A DNA stretch of 64,000 bases from Paenibacillus sp. LHD-117 (GTDB lineage Bacteria; Bacillota; Bacilli; Paenibacillales; Paenibacillaceae). This document shows positions 26,358-34,207 of this stretch, in pieces; the stretch's first letter is position 1; each line of letters opens with the position of its first letter. The stretch is taken from NCBI RefSeq assembly GCF_030929555.1, contig NZ_JAVFVT010000005.1, positions 1 through 64,000 on the forward strand. Reading direction: 5' to 3'. Under the pieces are notes generated by a model, which was not told the DNA's origin, did not search any database, and saw nothing but the letters and a program-made list of their open reading frames with translations. The translations under genes and the position numbers were made by a program.

Positions 26358-27113
26358 ATGAATGACGCAGATTATAATAAAATCGAACCAACCGAATCGG
26401 CGCCGCATCGGCTTCCCGATCGAGTATCCGTGCTGATCGTAACCGCTGTCGAGGCTGAGCGGGAAGCCGTGCTGCGCGGTCTCGCGAACGCGGGCAGCAC
26501 CGCCAATCCGCGCTTCGAGGTGATCGCCGCCGGCGTCGGACCCGCCTATGCGGCCGCGAGCACGGCAGCAGCGCTTGCTCGCGCCGAGTACGACCTCGTT
26601 ATGAGCGCCGGCATAGGCGGCGGCTTCCCGGGCATTGCGCCGATCGGATCGTTGGTCCTGGCGGATGCCATTGTCGCCGCCGATCTCGGCGCGGAGACGG
26701 CCGAGGGGCAGCTTACGCTCGACGAGCTCGGCTTCGGCACGTCCAGAGCGCCTGTCAGCGACGAATGGACGGATCGCATGGCCCGCGCGCTGGAGACCGC
26801 GGGATTGGTTTTCGCGCGAGGTCCGATCCTGACGGTCTCGCTCGCTACGGGACGGGGCGAAACGGCGCGGCTGCGCGAACGCCTCGTGCCGGGTGCCGCT
26901 GCCGAAGGCATGGAAGGCTACGGCGTGGCGATTGCCGCCACCCAGTTCGGCGTCGCGTGCGCCGAGCTTCGGGCCATCTCCAACGTCGTGGGCCCTCGAG
27001 ACCGGTCCGCTTGGCGGATCGGCGACGCGTTAAAGGCGCTGGAGGAAGCTTCGCGCGCCATCGCCGGCGCATGGTCCGGCAAGGCCGACCCGGCCGAGAG
27101 CGATCATCATTAA
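26358..27113 (+). CDS. mqnB: Futalosine hydrolase
   Basis: Removes hypoxanthine from futalosine in the alternative (futalosine) menaquinone pathway. About 251 residues with a nucleoside phosphorylase/hydrolase fold: VSVLIVTAVEAEREAVLRGL at the start of the domain, AGIGGGFPG, and the active-site stretch AEGMEGYGVAIAATQFGV followed by RAISNVVGPRD. Identity rests also on the neighbouring mqnD. The start is five bases after the kinase stop; AAAGGGG lies within the kinase gene end. Confidence 0.92.
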   Translation: MNDADYNKIEPTESAPHRLPDRVSVLIVTAVEAEREAVLRGLANAGSTANPRFEVIAAGVGPAYAAASTAAALARAEYDLVMSAGIGGGFPGIAPIGSLVLADAIVAADLGAETAEGQLTLDELGFGTSRAPVSDEWTDRMARALETAGLVFARGPILTVSLATGRGETARLRERLVPGAAAEGMEGYGVAIAATQFGVACAELRAISNVVGPRDRSAWRIGDALKALEEASRAIAGAWSGKADPAESDHH

Positions 27114-27122
27114 CGAATATAG

Positions 27123-27147
27123 CCCCTGCAGCAGATCGCGCAGGGGC
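27123..27147 (+). other. Hairpin between mqnB and mqnD
   Basis: CCCCTGC / GCAGGGG arms with an eight-base loop, followed by CCTGACTTATTTTCC. It could be a weak terminator or attenuator inside the mqn unit. Confidence 0.45.
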
Positions 27148-27180
27148 CTGACTTATTTTCCGAAAGGGGTCCATACCATC

Positions 27181-28149
27181 ATGAATATTGCTTACTCCCC
27201 ATGTCCGAACGATACGTTTATCTTCCATGCTTGGGCGCACGGTCTCGTGCCCGGCGCGCCGGAGCTGCAAGTGACCTACGCGGATATCGACATTACGAAC
27301 CATCTGGCCGCGCGCCGCGAAGGACCGGAAGTGATGAAGATTTCGTACGCCGCGCTGCCTTGGGTGCTGGAGCATTACCGGCTCCTCCCCTGCGGCGGAG
27401 CGCTCGGCAGAGGCTGCGGTCCGCTTGTGCTGACGAAGGAGCCCGAATCATTCCCCAGCGGCAGCTCCGGTCCCGAATCCGACTTGACCCAAGCAGGCGA
27501 GCGTTCCGGAAACGAGGCGGACGGTCCGCCCGCAGCTTACAGCGAGCCAAAGTCTGATTACGCGGACAAAATGACCGCCAAATTTGTCGGTGCCCTGCTG
27601 GCGGGCAAACGCGTCGCCGTGCCGAGCGAGCGTTCCACCGCATACCTGCTGTTCCGCTTATGGGCGGAGCAGCAGGTCCCGGGCGGCGTCGGCGAAATCA
27701 TCGTCATGCCGTTCCACGAGATTATGCCCGCCGTCCGCGACGGGCTCATGGATGCCGGCCTCGTCATTCACGAGGCGCGCTTCACCTATGGCGACTACGG
27801 TCTTCACATGCTGACCGATCTCGGCAGCTGGTGGGAAGCCGATACGGGATTGCCGATCCCGCTCGGCGCCATTATCGCGCGCAGGGAGCTGGACGGCGAC
27901 GCGATCAGCGGCTGGATTCGCTCCTCGCTGGATTACGCATGGAGCCATCCCGACGCCTCAAGCGCATATGTGATGGAGCATGCGCAAGAGCTGTCGCCAC
28001 AGGTGGTGCAATCGCATATCGAGCTCTACGTCAACGACTTCAGCCGCGATCTTGGCGATGCCGGATACGCGGCCATCGAATCGTTGCTAGGCAGGGCGGC
28101 GGAGCAAGGGCTTGTACCAGCGTTCGACCTTGGGCTGCTGCGGAGGTAG
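27181..28149 (+). CDS. mqnD: 1,4-dihydroxy-6-naphthoate synthase
   Basis: Later step of the futalosine menaquinone route, converting cyclic dehypoxanthine futalosine. About 322 residues of periplasmic-binding-protein fold: MNIAYSPCPNDTFIFHAW, EVMKISYAALPWVLEHYRLLPCGGALGRGCGP, and DAGLVIHEARFTYGDYGL are diagnostic. Between residues about 95 and 122 there is a hydrophilic Ser/Gly/Glu-rich insert (within PSGSSGPESDLTQAGE) not usual for MqnD, which normally runs near 280-290 aa. ATG with GGGGTCC upstream. Co-directional with mqnB. Confidence 0.93.
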   Translation: MNIAYSPCPNDTFIFHAWAHGLVPGAPELQVTYADIDITNHLAARREGPEVMKISYAALPWVLEHYRLLPCGGALGRGCGPLVLTKEPESFPSGSSGPESDLTQAGERSGNEADGPPAAYSEPKSDYADKMTAKFVGALLAGKRVAVPSERSTAYLLFRLWAEQQVPGGVGEIIVMPFHEIMPAVRDGLMDAGLVIHEARFTYGDYGLHMLTDLGSWWEADTGLPIPLGAIIARRELDGDAISGWIRSSLDYAWSHPDASSAYVMEHAQELSPQVVQSHIELYVNDFSRDLGDAGYAAIESLLGRAAEQGLVPAFDLGLLRR

Positions 28150-28280
28150 ACAGCGCGGTGCGACATTGCGCGCTCTCAGGCCGCGCTTGCCGGGAGTCCG
28201 CTCAGCCTCTGACGACGGAGCTCGTCAGTGCGTGCGTGCTCTGTGGAAGACGGCTCGGCATGACTCGTAGAAGCCGGCGA

Positions 28281-28465
28281 TTGCTGCATTCCGTACAGCC
28301 TCTTCAACATAAGCGGTGCTCGAACGCCCGATTCCTGCATTCCGTGCAGCAGTTAAACGAGATTTTCGCAATCGCCTAAGAAATCTCTAGAATTTCATGT
28401 ACGAAGTACAGAATTATCTCCGAATCCGCCAATTTCGCCGAGAAATTGCTGTACGTTCTGCATCA
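28281..28465. repeat. Intergenic repeat with about 51 bp spacing
   Basis: TTGCTGCATTCCGTACAG (28281) recurs as TTCCTGCATTCCGTGCAG (28332), spacing 51. Looser relatives with TGTAC cores occur near 28393 and 28446. It lies between the convergent mqnD and ArsR genes; no gene is seen in 28150-28550. Confidence 0.55.
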
Positions 28466-28550
28466 ATTGATTCCCTATGAAACGATGATGAACCAGCCTC
28501 GCGGCATTCCTTGGTCTCTCGACAAATTCATTTCGACATCCTCCGCAAAC

Positions 28551-28608
28551 AAAAAACGGCCGTCTTCCCGAAGGAAAATTCCTCACGGGACGACGATCGT
28601 TTTTTCTT
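28551..28608. terminator. Terminator between mqnD and the ArsR gene
   Basis: AAAAACG...GTC.TCCCG and CGGGA.GAC...CGTTTTTT form a long imperfect stem with A-run and T-run on opposite sides, so it can act in both directions. Confidence 0.75.
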
Positions 28609-28629
28609 GCCTATGATGGCTAGGACCGA

Positions 28630-28986
28630 TTATTCGGCATGGGGCTTGTCCGAACCCGGAGCCGCGTCCCCGGACTCGACGTAATGCTTGAGGACGGACA
28701 GCTTGTTTTCCCAGAACCGTTCGAAATAGGACAGCCACTGCTTGAGCTCGGTCAGCGGCTCGGCATTAAGCCGATAACGCGTTTCGCGGCCCACCTTGCG
28801 ATCCTGCACTAACCCCACGCTTACCAGCACCCGAAGATGCTTCGACACCGCCGTTCGGCTAATCGGGAAGTGACCGCTGATGGTGCCCACTGGCATCTCC
28901 TGCCCGCTGAGCAATTGAAGCAGCTCGCGCCTCGTCGGATCGGCGATCGCCTGGAATACATCCGCTTTATGCAGAGGTTCGCCCAT
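28630..28986 (-). CDS. ArsR-family winged-helix repressor
   Basis: About 118 residues. The helix-turn-helix core reads ADPTRRELLQLLSGQEMPVG then FPISRTAVSKHLRVLVSVGLV, with the wing VGRETRYRLNAEPL. No metal-binding Cys cluster of the classical ArsR type is present; it belongs to the SdpR-like group often paired with SRPBCC proteins. It lies five bases downstream of the SRPBCC gene and probably represses their common promoter at 29483-29538. Confidence 0.92.
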   Translation of the reverse strand: MGEPLHKADVFQAIADPTRRELLQLLSGQEMPVGTISGHFPISRTAVSKHLRVLVSVGLVQDRKVGRETRYRLNAEPLTELKQWLSYFERFWENKLSVLKHYVESGDAAPGSDKPHAE

Positions 28987-28991
28987 ACACG

Positions 28992-29420
28992 TTACCCTTG
29001 TACGTACTCGACCAGCTTCTTGACGATGCCGACCCAGCCGCCTGCCATCCGTTCGCGGACGATTGCGTGTTTCTCCCCGAAAGCCGTAGCGGTATCCTCA
29101 TCCCAGCCTCCGTGCGTCAGCGTGAACTTCGTGCCGCCTTCCACTTCCTCCAGCTGGAACGTGACCGTCCAGTCCTTGTCCCACTTGAAAGCAAGGCGCT
29201 TCGGCGGGTCGAGCTCCACGACCTCGCAGCGCGATTTGCCGAACGGCCCCGCGTCTACGTGAAACACGTTGCCCAGCTCCGCCTGAAAGTCGTTCGGCAT
29301 AAACCAAGCGGCAATACCCTCCGACGTGGAGACGGCCTCCCATACTTTGTTCACCGGAGCGCCAATGACGACTTCCTGCACGACGTCCGGCAGCTTCGTT
29401 TGCGATTGATTTTGATCCAT
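28992..29420 (-). CDS. SRPBCC/AHSA1-domain protein
   Basis: About 142 residues covering one START-like ligand-binding fold: VVIGAPVNKVWEAVSTSEGIAAWFMP at the N-terminus, and MAGGWVGIVKKLVEYV at the end. Such proteins bind hydrophobic ligands; many are encoded with an ArsR-type regulator as here. The ligand is unknown. Start 29420 follows GGGAGGATG. First gene of a two-gene operon. Confidence 0.92.
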   Translation of the reverse strand: MDQNQSQTKLPDVVQEVVIGAPVNKVWEAVSTSEGIAAWFMPNDFQAELGNVFHVDAGPFGKSRCEVVELDPPKRLAFKWDKDWTVTFQLEEVEGGTKFTLTHGGWDEDTATAFGEKHAIVRERMAGGWVGIVKKLVEYVQG

Positions 29421-29482
29421 CTTGTTTCATCCTCCCGTTGGTATGTTTGGTTGCCGTAATGCAACTGTTTTGGATCTCGATA

Positions 29483-29538
29483 GGAAACCCTAAGGTTTCA
29501 TGTTTTTGATTATATGACACCCTAGGGTTTCATGTCAA
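29483..29538 (-). promoter_or_regulatory. SRPBCC-ArsR promoter with two palindromic operators
   Basis: Minus strand TTGACA (29533-29538) and TATAAT (29509-29514) are 18 bases apart. The spacer is itself a palindrome, TGAAACCCTAGGGTGTCA (29515-29532), and a second copy, TGAAACCTTAGGGTTTCC (29483-29500), lies just downstream of the -10. Both are probable ArsR sites. Confidence 0.85.
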
Positions 29539-29711
29539 CCTGTCAAAATTGCCCTGAAGATCCGATCGAGAAGCTAATCGAATGAATCGAAGCCAACGAT
29601 TGCAGAATCGATTTTCCGCGAAAAAGATTTGACGAATGCGCTTTCGATATGAATAATAATATACAAGCTATACGGATCATTGCTTAGACTTAGAATAGAG
29701 GAGGATTTTCC

Positions 29712-30299
29712 ATGTCTATGGTGCCACAGATTCTGGCATTTAATAAGCAATTCGTCGAAGAGAAACAATACGAAGCCTATCTAACCGATAAGTTCCCTGA
29801 GAAAAAACTCGCGATTCTGACCTGCATGGACACCCGCCTTGTCGAGCTACTGCCCAAGGCGCTTAATCTGCGCAACGGCGACGCGAAGTTCATTAAGAAC
29901 GCGGGCGCGATCCTGACCCAGCCGTTCGGAAGCGCCATGCGCAGCATCCTGGTCGCCGTCTACGCGCTAGGCGCCCGCGAGGTGCTCGTCATCGGCCACC
30001 ACGGCTGCGGTATGACGAATCTGGATGCCGAAAGCATGCTCGGCAAGTTCGCCGAACACGGCATCGATCCGCTCGCCGTTGAGACGCTTGAGAATGCGGG
30101 CATCAGCATGGATAAGTTCCTGCGAGGTTTCGGCAGCCCCGAAGAGGGCGTCATGGATAGCGTCCGCATGATCCGCAATCACCCGCTATTCCCGAAGGAC
30201 GTTCCCGTTCACGGCTTCGTCATCCATCCGGAGACTGGCGAGCTTGATGTCATCGTCGAAGATTACAGGGAAGAACTAGCAACCCTTCCGCAACAATAA
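29712..30299 (+). CDS. Beta-class carbonic anhydrase
   Basis: Interconverts CO2 and bicarbonate using zinc. About 195 residues with the zinc and catalytic motifs CMDTRL (Cys, Asp, Arg) and GHHGCGM (His, Cys). The opening SMVPQILAFNKQFVE and the DSVRMIRNHPLFPKDVPVHG block are typical of the short beta enzymes of Bacillota. Strong GAGGAGG upstream of the ATG; single-gene unit with a terminator immediately downstream. Confidence 0.95.
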   Translation: MSMVPQILAFNKQFVEEKQYEAYLTDKFPEKKLAILTCMDTRLVELLPKALNLRNGDAKFIKNAGAILTQPFGSAMRSILVAVYALGAREVLVIGHHGCGMTNLDAESMLGKFAEHGIDPLAVETLENAGISMDKFLRGFGSPEEGVMDSVRMIRNHPLFPKDVPVHGFVIHPETGELDVIVEDYREELATLPQQ

Positions 30300-30312
30300 T
30301 CCTAAAATCCCA

Positions 30313-30356
30313 AAAAAGCCGGTCCGCCATACAATGATGGCGGACCGGCTTTTTTG
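30313..30356. terminator. Terminator of the carbonic anhydrase gene
   Basis: AAAAAAGCCGGTCCGCCAT / ATGGCGGACCGGCTTTTTT perfect 19-base arms with a six-base loop; functional in both directions by sequence. Confidence 0.95.
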
Positions 30357-30479
30357 ACCACATCGGAAAGTTTTTTCTCCATGCAAAGTTTTCCTGATCG
30401 TTCAGGAGCATTCGCCCGCTTCAAGCATATTTTGAACTGTGGCGGCTTTTGCTTGCGCTTGGCGAGGGGAGAATGTTTC

Positions 30480-31334
30480 ATGAAGATCGCGGTCGGGTTC
30501 ATCCATGGCATTGGCAAACAAAAACCGGACTTTTACGAGGAGATGGCTGAGGCGTTAGCGCGGCGTCTATCCTTGGTTTGCCCCGAAATCGAGCTTGTAG
30601 CGGAAGGCATCTACTGGGGGGACATTACCGATCGCATTGAGGATAAGCTCATAGCCAAGCTGGCACCCTACAAGCTGCGTTGGGACAATTGGATCGACGC
30701 CCGGGGATTCATGATCAGCTTCGCGGGGGATGCGATCGCCTATCAGCCAATTCCCAAAGCCGATAACCCGATGCCTCACGAATACATCTACACGGATATT
30801 CACGAACGCGTCGCCCGAAAGCTTCAGTGTTTGGCGCGCCGGGCAGGCCCGGATGCTCCGCTTTGTCTCATTGGACATAGCCTCGGGACGATCGTCGCAA
30901 GCAACTACCTGTACGATTTGCAGAACCGAAAGCTGCCTCCCCGCATTCAATCCATCATCGCGTTCGGGAATACGCCGCTCGAGCGAGGCGAAACGCTCTC
31001 CCATCTCTACACCATGGGAAGCCCCATCGCGCTGTGGACCCTCCGCTACGACGATTTCGGCAAACCCGTTACCGTGCCCGTTCCCAGGTTTCAACAAAAA
31101 GGGATCGGGGAATGGGTGAACTTTTACGATAAAGACGACGTGATCGCTTACCCGATAAAACCGTTAAGCGAACCCTACAACAGAGCCGTGACGGAGGATA
31201 TCGAAGTTTGCAATCCCGGATTGATGGCTTGGACGCCGCTCGGCTCGCATGGCGGTTACTTCGAATCAGCGGTCATTCAGGATCGAATCTGCGGCTCCTT
31301 GGCGGAGATGTATCGCGTCCTGAACCCGCAATGA
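30480..31334 (+). CDS. Alpha/beta-hydrolase-fold protein
   Basis: About 284 residues, cytoplasmic. An N-terminal VGFIHGIGKQKPDFYEEM provides the oxyanion-type HG motif, and the nucleophile elbow is GHSLG (Ser134). A late His in LGSHGGYFES could complete the triad with an Asp in NFYDKDDVIAYP. The substrate is unknown; it might be a lipase, esterase or signalling relative. The ATG at 30480 with GGGGAG upstream is preferred over upstream in-frame codons that fall in the terminator region. Confidence 0.82.
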   Translation: MKIAVGFIHGIGKQKPDFYEEMAEALARRLSLVCPEIELVAEGIYWGDITDRIEDKLIAKLAPYKLRWDNWIDARGFMISFAGDAIAYQPIPKADNPMPHEYIYTDIHERVARKLQCLARRAGPDAPLCLIGHSLGTIVASNYLYDLQNRKLPPRIQSIIAFGNTPLERGETLSHLYTMGSPIALWTLRYDDFGKPVTVPVPRFQQKGIGEWVNFYDKDDVIAYPIKPLSEPYNRAVTEDIEVCNPGLMAWTPLGSHGGYFESAVIQDRICGSLAEMYRVLNPQ

Positions 31335-31374
31335 CATCCCTGTGAGGTGCGAATGGCGCTCGACGACTCTCATG

Positions 31375-31424
31375 AACAAGCCAGTTGGATACGCTGCTAC
31401 GCGATATCCGGGGCTTGTTTTTTT
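31375..31424 (+). terminator. Terminator after the hydrolase gene
   Basis: AACAAGCC...GGATA / TATCC...GGCTTGTT arms followed by seven T. Confidence 0.8.
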
Positions 31425-31519
31425 GCGGAAATACAACTTTTCCCTTTTGAAAAACGTTATGCTTAAATTGATAGAAAGAAAAAAGTGAAGCCATCCACTC
31501 GCTAGGAGGCGATTGCCGC

Positions 31520-31975
31520 ATGCGCCATTTTAAGCTGATTTCCGTATTGATGTGTGTGCTCTTGCTAATGACCGCTCGAATACCGACGGCCTTCGCTGAT
31601 TGGGCATCCAAATTCGTTGTTTACGTAGGCGGGATGTATACGGTGACGGAGGCGGAAGTAACAGAAGATCGAATCGGGGAGAGGATTGGGAAGGTTACCC
31701 GCTATTCCGATCGGGAAGGAACCTATCGCGGCAACTTCTCGAATGCGTTCCCGAAAGGGACTCCTTATTACGCCATCATCGGCGAGAGCGCGAGCGAGAC
31801 GATTGCCGTGAGAACGCCCGAAGGTCGTTATTGGGCCGCGGTTTATAGCGGGGATTATCCAGAGGCGGCGATTTGGGCATCGGTTTATTTTTGGATCGGC
31901 GTAGTCGTTTTTGTGGTTGGCGTCATGATCATGGCGGTGTGGCTGACGAATCCGAAGCAGAAAAGGGGCTTTTAA
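31520..31975 (+). CDS. Exported small protein with C-terminal membrane anchor, unknown
   Basis: About 151 residues. A cleavable-type signal peptide (MRHFKLISVLMCVLLLMTAR, cut after PTAFA) leads an extracellular domain of about 90 residues rich in Tyr and Glu (GGMYTVTEAEVTED, GTYRGNFSNAF, RYWAAVYSGDY), and a C-terminal membrane helix (VYFWIGVVVFVVGVMIMAVW) ends in a basic tail. I do not recognise the family. AGGAGG precedes the ATG. It is one base upstream of the disrupted gene and probably works with it. Confidence 0.72.
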   Translation: MRHFKLISVLMCVLLLMTARIPTAFADWASKFVVYVGGMYTVTEAEVTEDRIGERIGKVTRYSDREGTYRGNFSNAFPKGTPYYAIIGESASETIAVRTPEGRYWAAVYSGDYPEAAIWASVYFWIGVVVFVVGVMIMAVWLTNPKQKRGF

Positions 31976-32450
31976 CGTGGATATGCTCATACGCAAAGCG
32001 ATCAGTACCTTTGTTGCGGCCGGGGCGAACGCGATTTTTTTCGCTTTAGCGATGTACGAAGGGTTGTCCGGCCAATTCCTCTCCACCCTGGGCGTCGTGT
32101 CGTTCGTCGCGTTCCCCGTCGTCTTGATCTACGGGTCGCTCGTCTCGCTTGTTCTGGAATTCGCGACCGTGAGGTGGGTGCCGAATCGGGTTGCCGGATC
32201 TATCTTGTCGGGGCTGGGACATGCGGGTTTCGGGGCATTGTTCGGGTGGATGCTGGATCTGGATCCGTTCGGCAGCCGCTTTATCAAAAACACCGAGAAT
32301 ACTCCTGCCTCTAAACCACCTTGCTCACGAAGTGAGAGTGTTGGCAGGGGATGAATCTGAAATTTTGCTGTTGGATAAATACGAACATACGTGCTAATAT
32401 TGGGATAAGTTAACATCTATCACTCGAGTAGGGAGGTGATGAATCAGACG

Positions 32451-33539
32451 ATGCTCCAGCATAAAGCGTTCAAATATCGCATCTATCCGAATCATGTACA
32501 AATCGTGCAGTTGCGCAAAACATTGGGTTGCAGCCGTTTTGTGTTTAACCATCTCCTGACGAAATGGAATCAGACCTATCAGGCTACAGGCAAGGGTTTG
32601 TCCTATAACACCTGTGCATCACATCTTCCTGCTATGAAGCGTGAATGGCCTTGGCTGAAAGAAGTGGACAGCATTGCGCTGCAGTCAGCTGTGCGAAACG
32701 TGGCTGATGGATTTCAGCGCTTCTTCAAGAAGCAGAATGATCCACCTCGCTTCAAGAGCCGCAAGCATCCCGTACAAAGTTACACGACTCGGTATACGAA
32801 CGGGAACATTGCCATGAAGGGAGATCGTTTGCAGCTTCCCAAGCTGGGATGGGTGCCCTTTGCCAAGTCAAGAGAGCTCGAAGGCCGGATCCTATCGGCT
32901 ACAGTACGACTTGCCCCAAGCGGCAAATGGTTTGTAGCGTTGGTGTGTGAGGTGGATATCCAGCCCCTTCCCTTAACAGACAGCTTTCTTGGCATTGACG
33001 TGGGCATCAAGCAGCTTGCTGTGACCTCGGAAGGTCATGCCGTGGACAATCCGAGGTATACGTTGCAGTATGAGCGAATGCTAGCTAAATGGCAACGCAT
33101 TCTGGCGAGAAGAAAGCGAGACGGAAGCAACTGGTCCAAAGCCAAAAGAAAAGTAGCCCAAATCCATGAGTGGATTCGAAATAGCCGATTAGACGCGATG
33201 CATAAGCAGACCACGAGATGGATACGTGAAAACCAAACGATCTGTATCGAGTCCTTACGCATTGCCAACATGATGAAGAATCGACATCTCGCCAAACATA
33301 TTGCAGATGCTTCCTGGGGGGAGATGAGTCGACAACTGCATTATAAAGCCAAGTGGTATGGCCGAACGATCAAGGAGACACCTGCTTTTGCCCCAACGAG
33401 CCAAACCTGTCACGTCTGTGGGAAGAAGCATGCAAAGGTGAAAGAGTTAAGCATTCGGGTATGGAAGTGTTCATCCTGCCAAACGGTACATGATCGAGAC
33501 GGGAATGCAGCGAAGAACATAAAAGCCATGGCGTTGTAA
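32451..33539 (+). CDS. tnpB: TnpB, RNA-guided nuclease of an IS605-type element
   Basis: About 363 residues. RuvC-like acids are in place: Asp in FLGIDVGIKQLAV, Glu in TICIESLRIANM, and Asp in HDRDGNAAKNI. A zinc finger with CHVCGKK and CSSC pairs lies between the last two motifs. The N-terminal FKYRIYPNHVQIVQLRKTLG is typical. TnpB proteins use an RNA from the element's right end to cut the matching empty site. Start at 32451 (MLQHKAFKYRIYPN) is chosen by family; GTG 32436 and ATG 32439 are alternatives overlapping GGAGGTGAT. Confidence 0.93.
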   Translation: MLQHKAFKYRIYPNHVQIVQLRKTLGCSRFVFNHLLTKWNQTYQATGKGLSYNTCASHLPAMKREWPWLKEVDSIALQSAVRNVADGFQRFFKKQNDPPRFKSRKHPVQSYTTRYTNGNIAMKGDRLQLPKLGWVPFAKSRELEGRILSATVRLAPSGKWFVALVCEVDIQPLPLTDSFLGIDVGIKQLAVTSEGHAVDNPRYTLQYERMLAKWQRILARRKRDGSNWSKAKRKVAQIHEWIRNSRLDAMHKQTTRWIRENQTICIESLRIANMMKNRHLAKHIADASWGEMSRQLHYKAKWYGRTIKETPAFAPTSQTCHVCGKKHAKVKELSIRVWKCSSCQTVHDRDGNAAKNIKAMAL

Positions 33540-33675
33540 CGAAGAAAATAGGAACTGTGGGAACCACAGGGATCGCTTGGTGTACGATGTTTCATTAGAA
33601 AATATCGCTACAACTTTGCTCCATGAGGAGCAACAACCCAAGAATCCCCCACCTCTTAGGTGGCGGGAGTGTTCA
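33540..33675 (+). ncRNA. Probable omega RNA scaffold of the TnpB element
   Basis: In characterised elements the guide RNA overlaps the tnpB 3' end and right end. Here the right end carries a CCCCCACC-TCTTA-GGTGG hairpin and stops at TTCA; the guide would begin at 33676 (ATTCGGGGTGGATTCGTT). The 5' limit is not determinable from sequence. Confidence 0.55.
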
Positions 33676-33858
33676 ATTCGGGGTGGATTCGTTGCTTAAG
33701 GTGACGGAAGGCGGCCCTTACAGAAGATTCGTGCGATTCGGTCTGCTGGCGGCGCCGGTTATCGTGGTTTTTGCGCTTGCCGTTTTATTTAACTAAAATG
33801 GAACAGTTGCCGTCTTCTGGTGTACCGACCATTCGTGATCAAAGAGGAGTGGATTGAA

Positions 33859-34053
33859 GTGGAAGCATTCATTGCGATTTCCGGCATGATTTTGATGCCG
33901 ATCTATGCCTTTGCGTTTATTCTCTGTTTCGCCGGAATGCTGTACAACCTCAAGAAAGACGAGCAAATATCCGGCTACGCGGTCCTTGCCGGTATTTTCT
34001 TCGCCCTCATGATGTGGACGATCAGCGGTTCGATTTTGCTGGCTGGGGGCTGA
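33859..34053 (+). CDS. Small two-helix membrane protein, unknown
   Basis: About 64 residues, almost all in two hydrophobic helices (FIAISGMILMPIYAFAFILC and YAVLAGIFFALMMWTISGSI) joined by the charged loop LKKDEQ. GTG start at 33859 with GAGGAG nine bases upstream; a longer GTG frame from 33820 lacks a ribosome site. It follows the disrupted membrane gene and may belong to the same operon. Confidence 0.62.
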   Translation: MEAFIAISGMILMPIYAFAFILCFAGMLYNLKKDEQISGYAVLAGIFFALMMWTISGSILLAGG

Positions 34054-34091
34054 CAATATGTCAGTCCGTTAGGATTTATCTACGGCAGAGA

Positions 34092-34160
34092 CGCAACCCT
34101 ATGAAGATAACATCGGGTGACACCTTTGGTGTATGTCGATGAATCCCTTAGGGTTGCGTA
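34092..34160. other. Nested inverted repeat downstream of anmK
   Basis: Outer arms ACGCAACCCTA (34092-34102) and TAGGGTTGCGT (34150-34160) enclose ATCG...CGAT and a GACACC-TTT-GGTGT hairpin. No T-run follows on either strand. It may be a structured RNA or a protein site between convergent genes. Confidence 0.5.
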
Positions 34161-34207
34161 TCAAGTTTCGTTTCGACCGGGGACAGCCCTCTTTCATTCA
34201 ATGGAAG

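Larger units (their letters stand above)
32285..33675 (+). mobile_element. IS605/IS1341-type element with tnpB only, inserted after TTTAT
   Basis: Boundaries are set by frame restoration of the host gene and by comparison with the element at 58697-60371. The left side follows TTTAT (32280-32284) and has hairpin arms CCTGCC...GGCAGG. The right end is CCCCCACC..GGTGGCGGGAGTGTTCA. There is no tnpA and no terminal inverted repeat, as expected for this class. The left boundary could shift by one or two bases. Confidence 0.82.
31977..33796 (+). pseudogene. Small membrane protein gene split by a TnpB element
   Basis: The 5' part (31977-32284, GTG start) encodes hydrophobic segments such as ISTFVAAGANAIFFALAMYEG and FVAFPVVLIYGSLVSLVLEF. 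The 3' part (33676-33796) continues with VDSLLKVTEGGPYRRF and a last helix LLAAPVIVVFALAVLF. Joining 308 and 121 bases gives 429, a 142-residue frame without stop, with SRFI-FGVDS at the junction. As it stands the 5' part runs into the element and ends after about 125 residues. Function unknown; four membrane helices are expected in the intact protein. Confidence 0.8.

Noticed and set aside
32285-33675. A TnpA transposase or terminal inverted repeats in the TnpB elements
   Set aside because: Neither element has room for tnpA, and the ends show subterminal hairpins rather than inverted repeats, as in IS1341-type elements.
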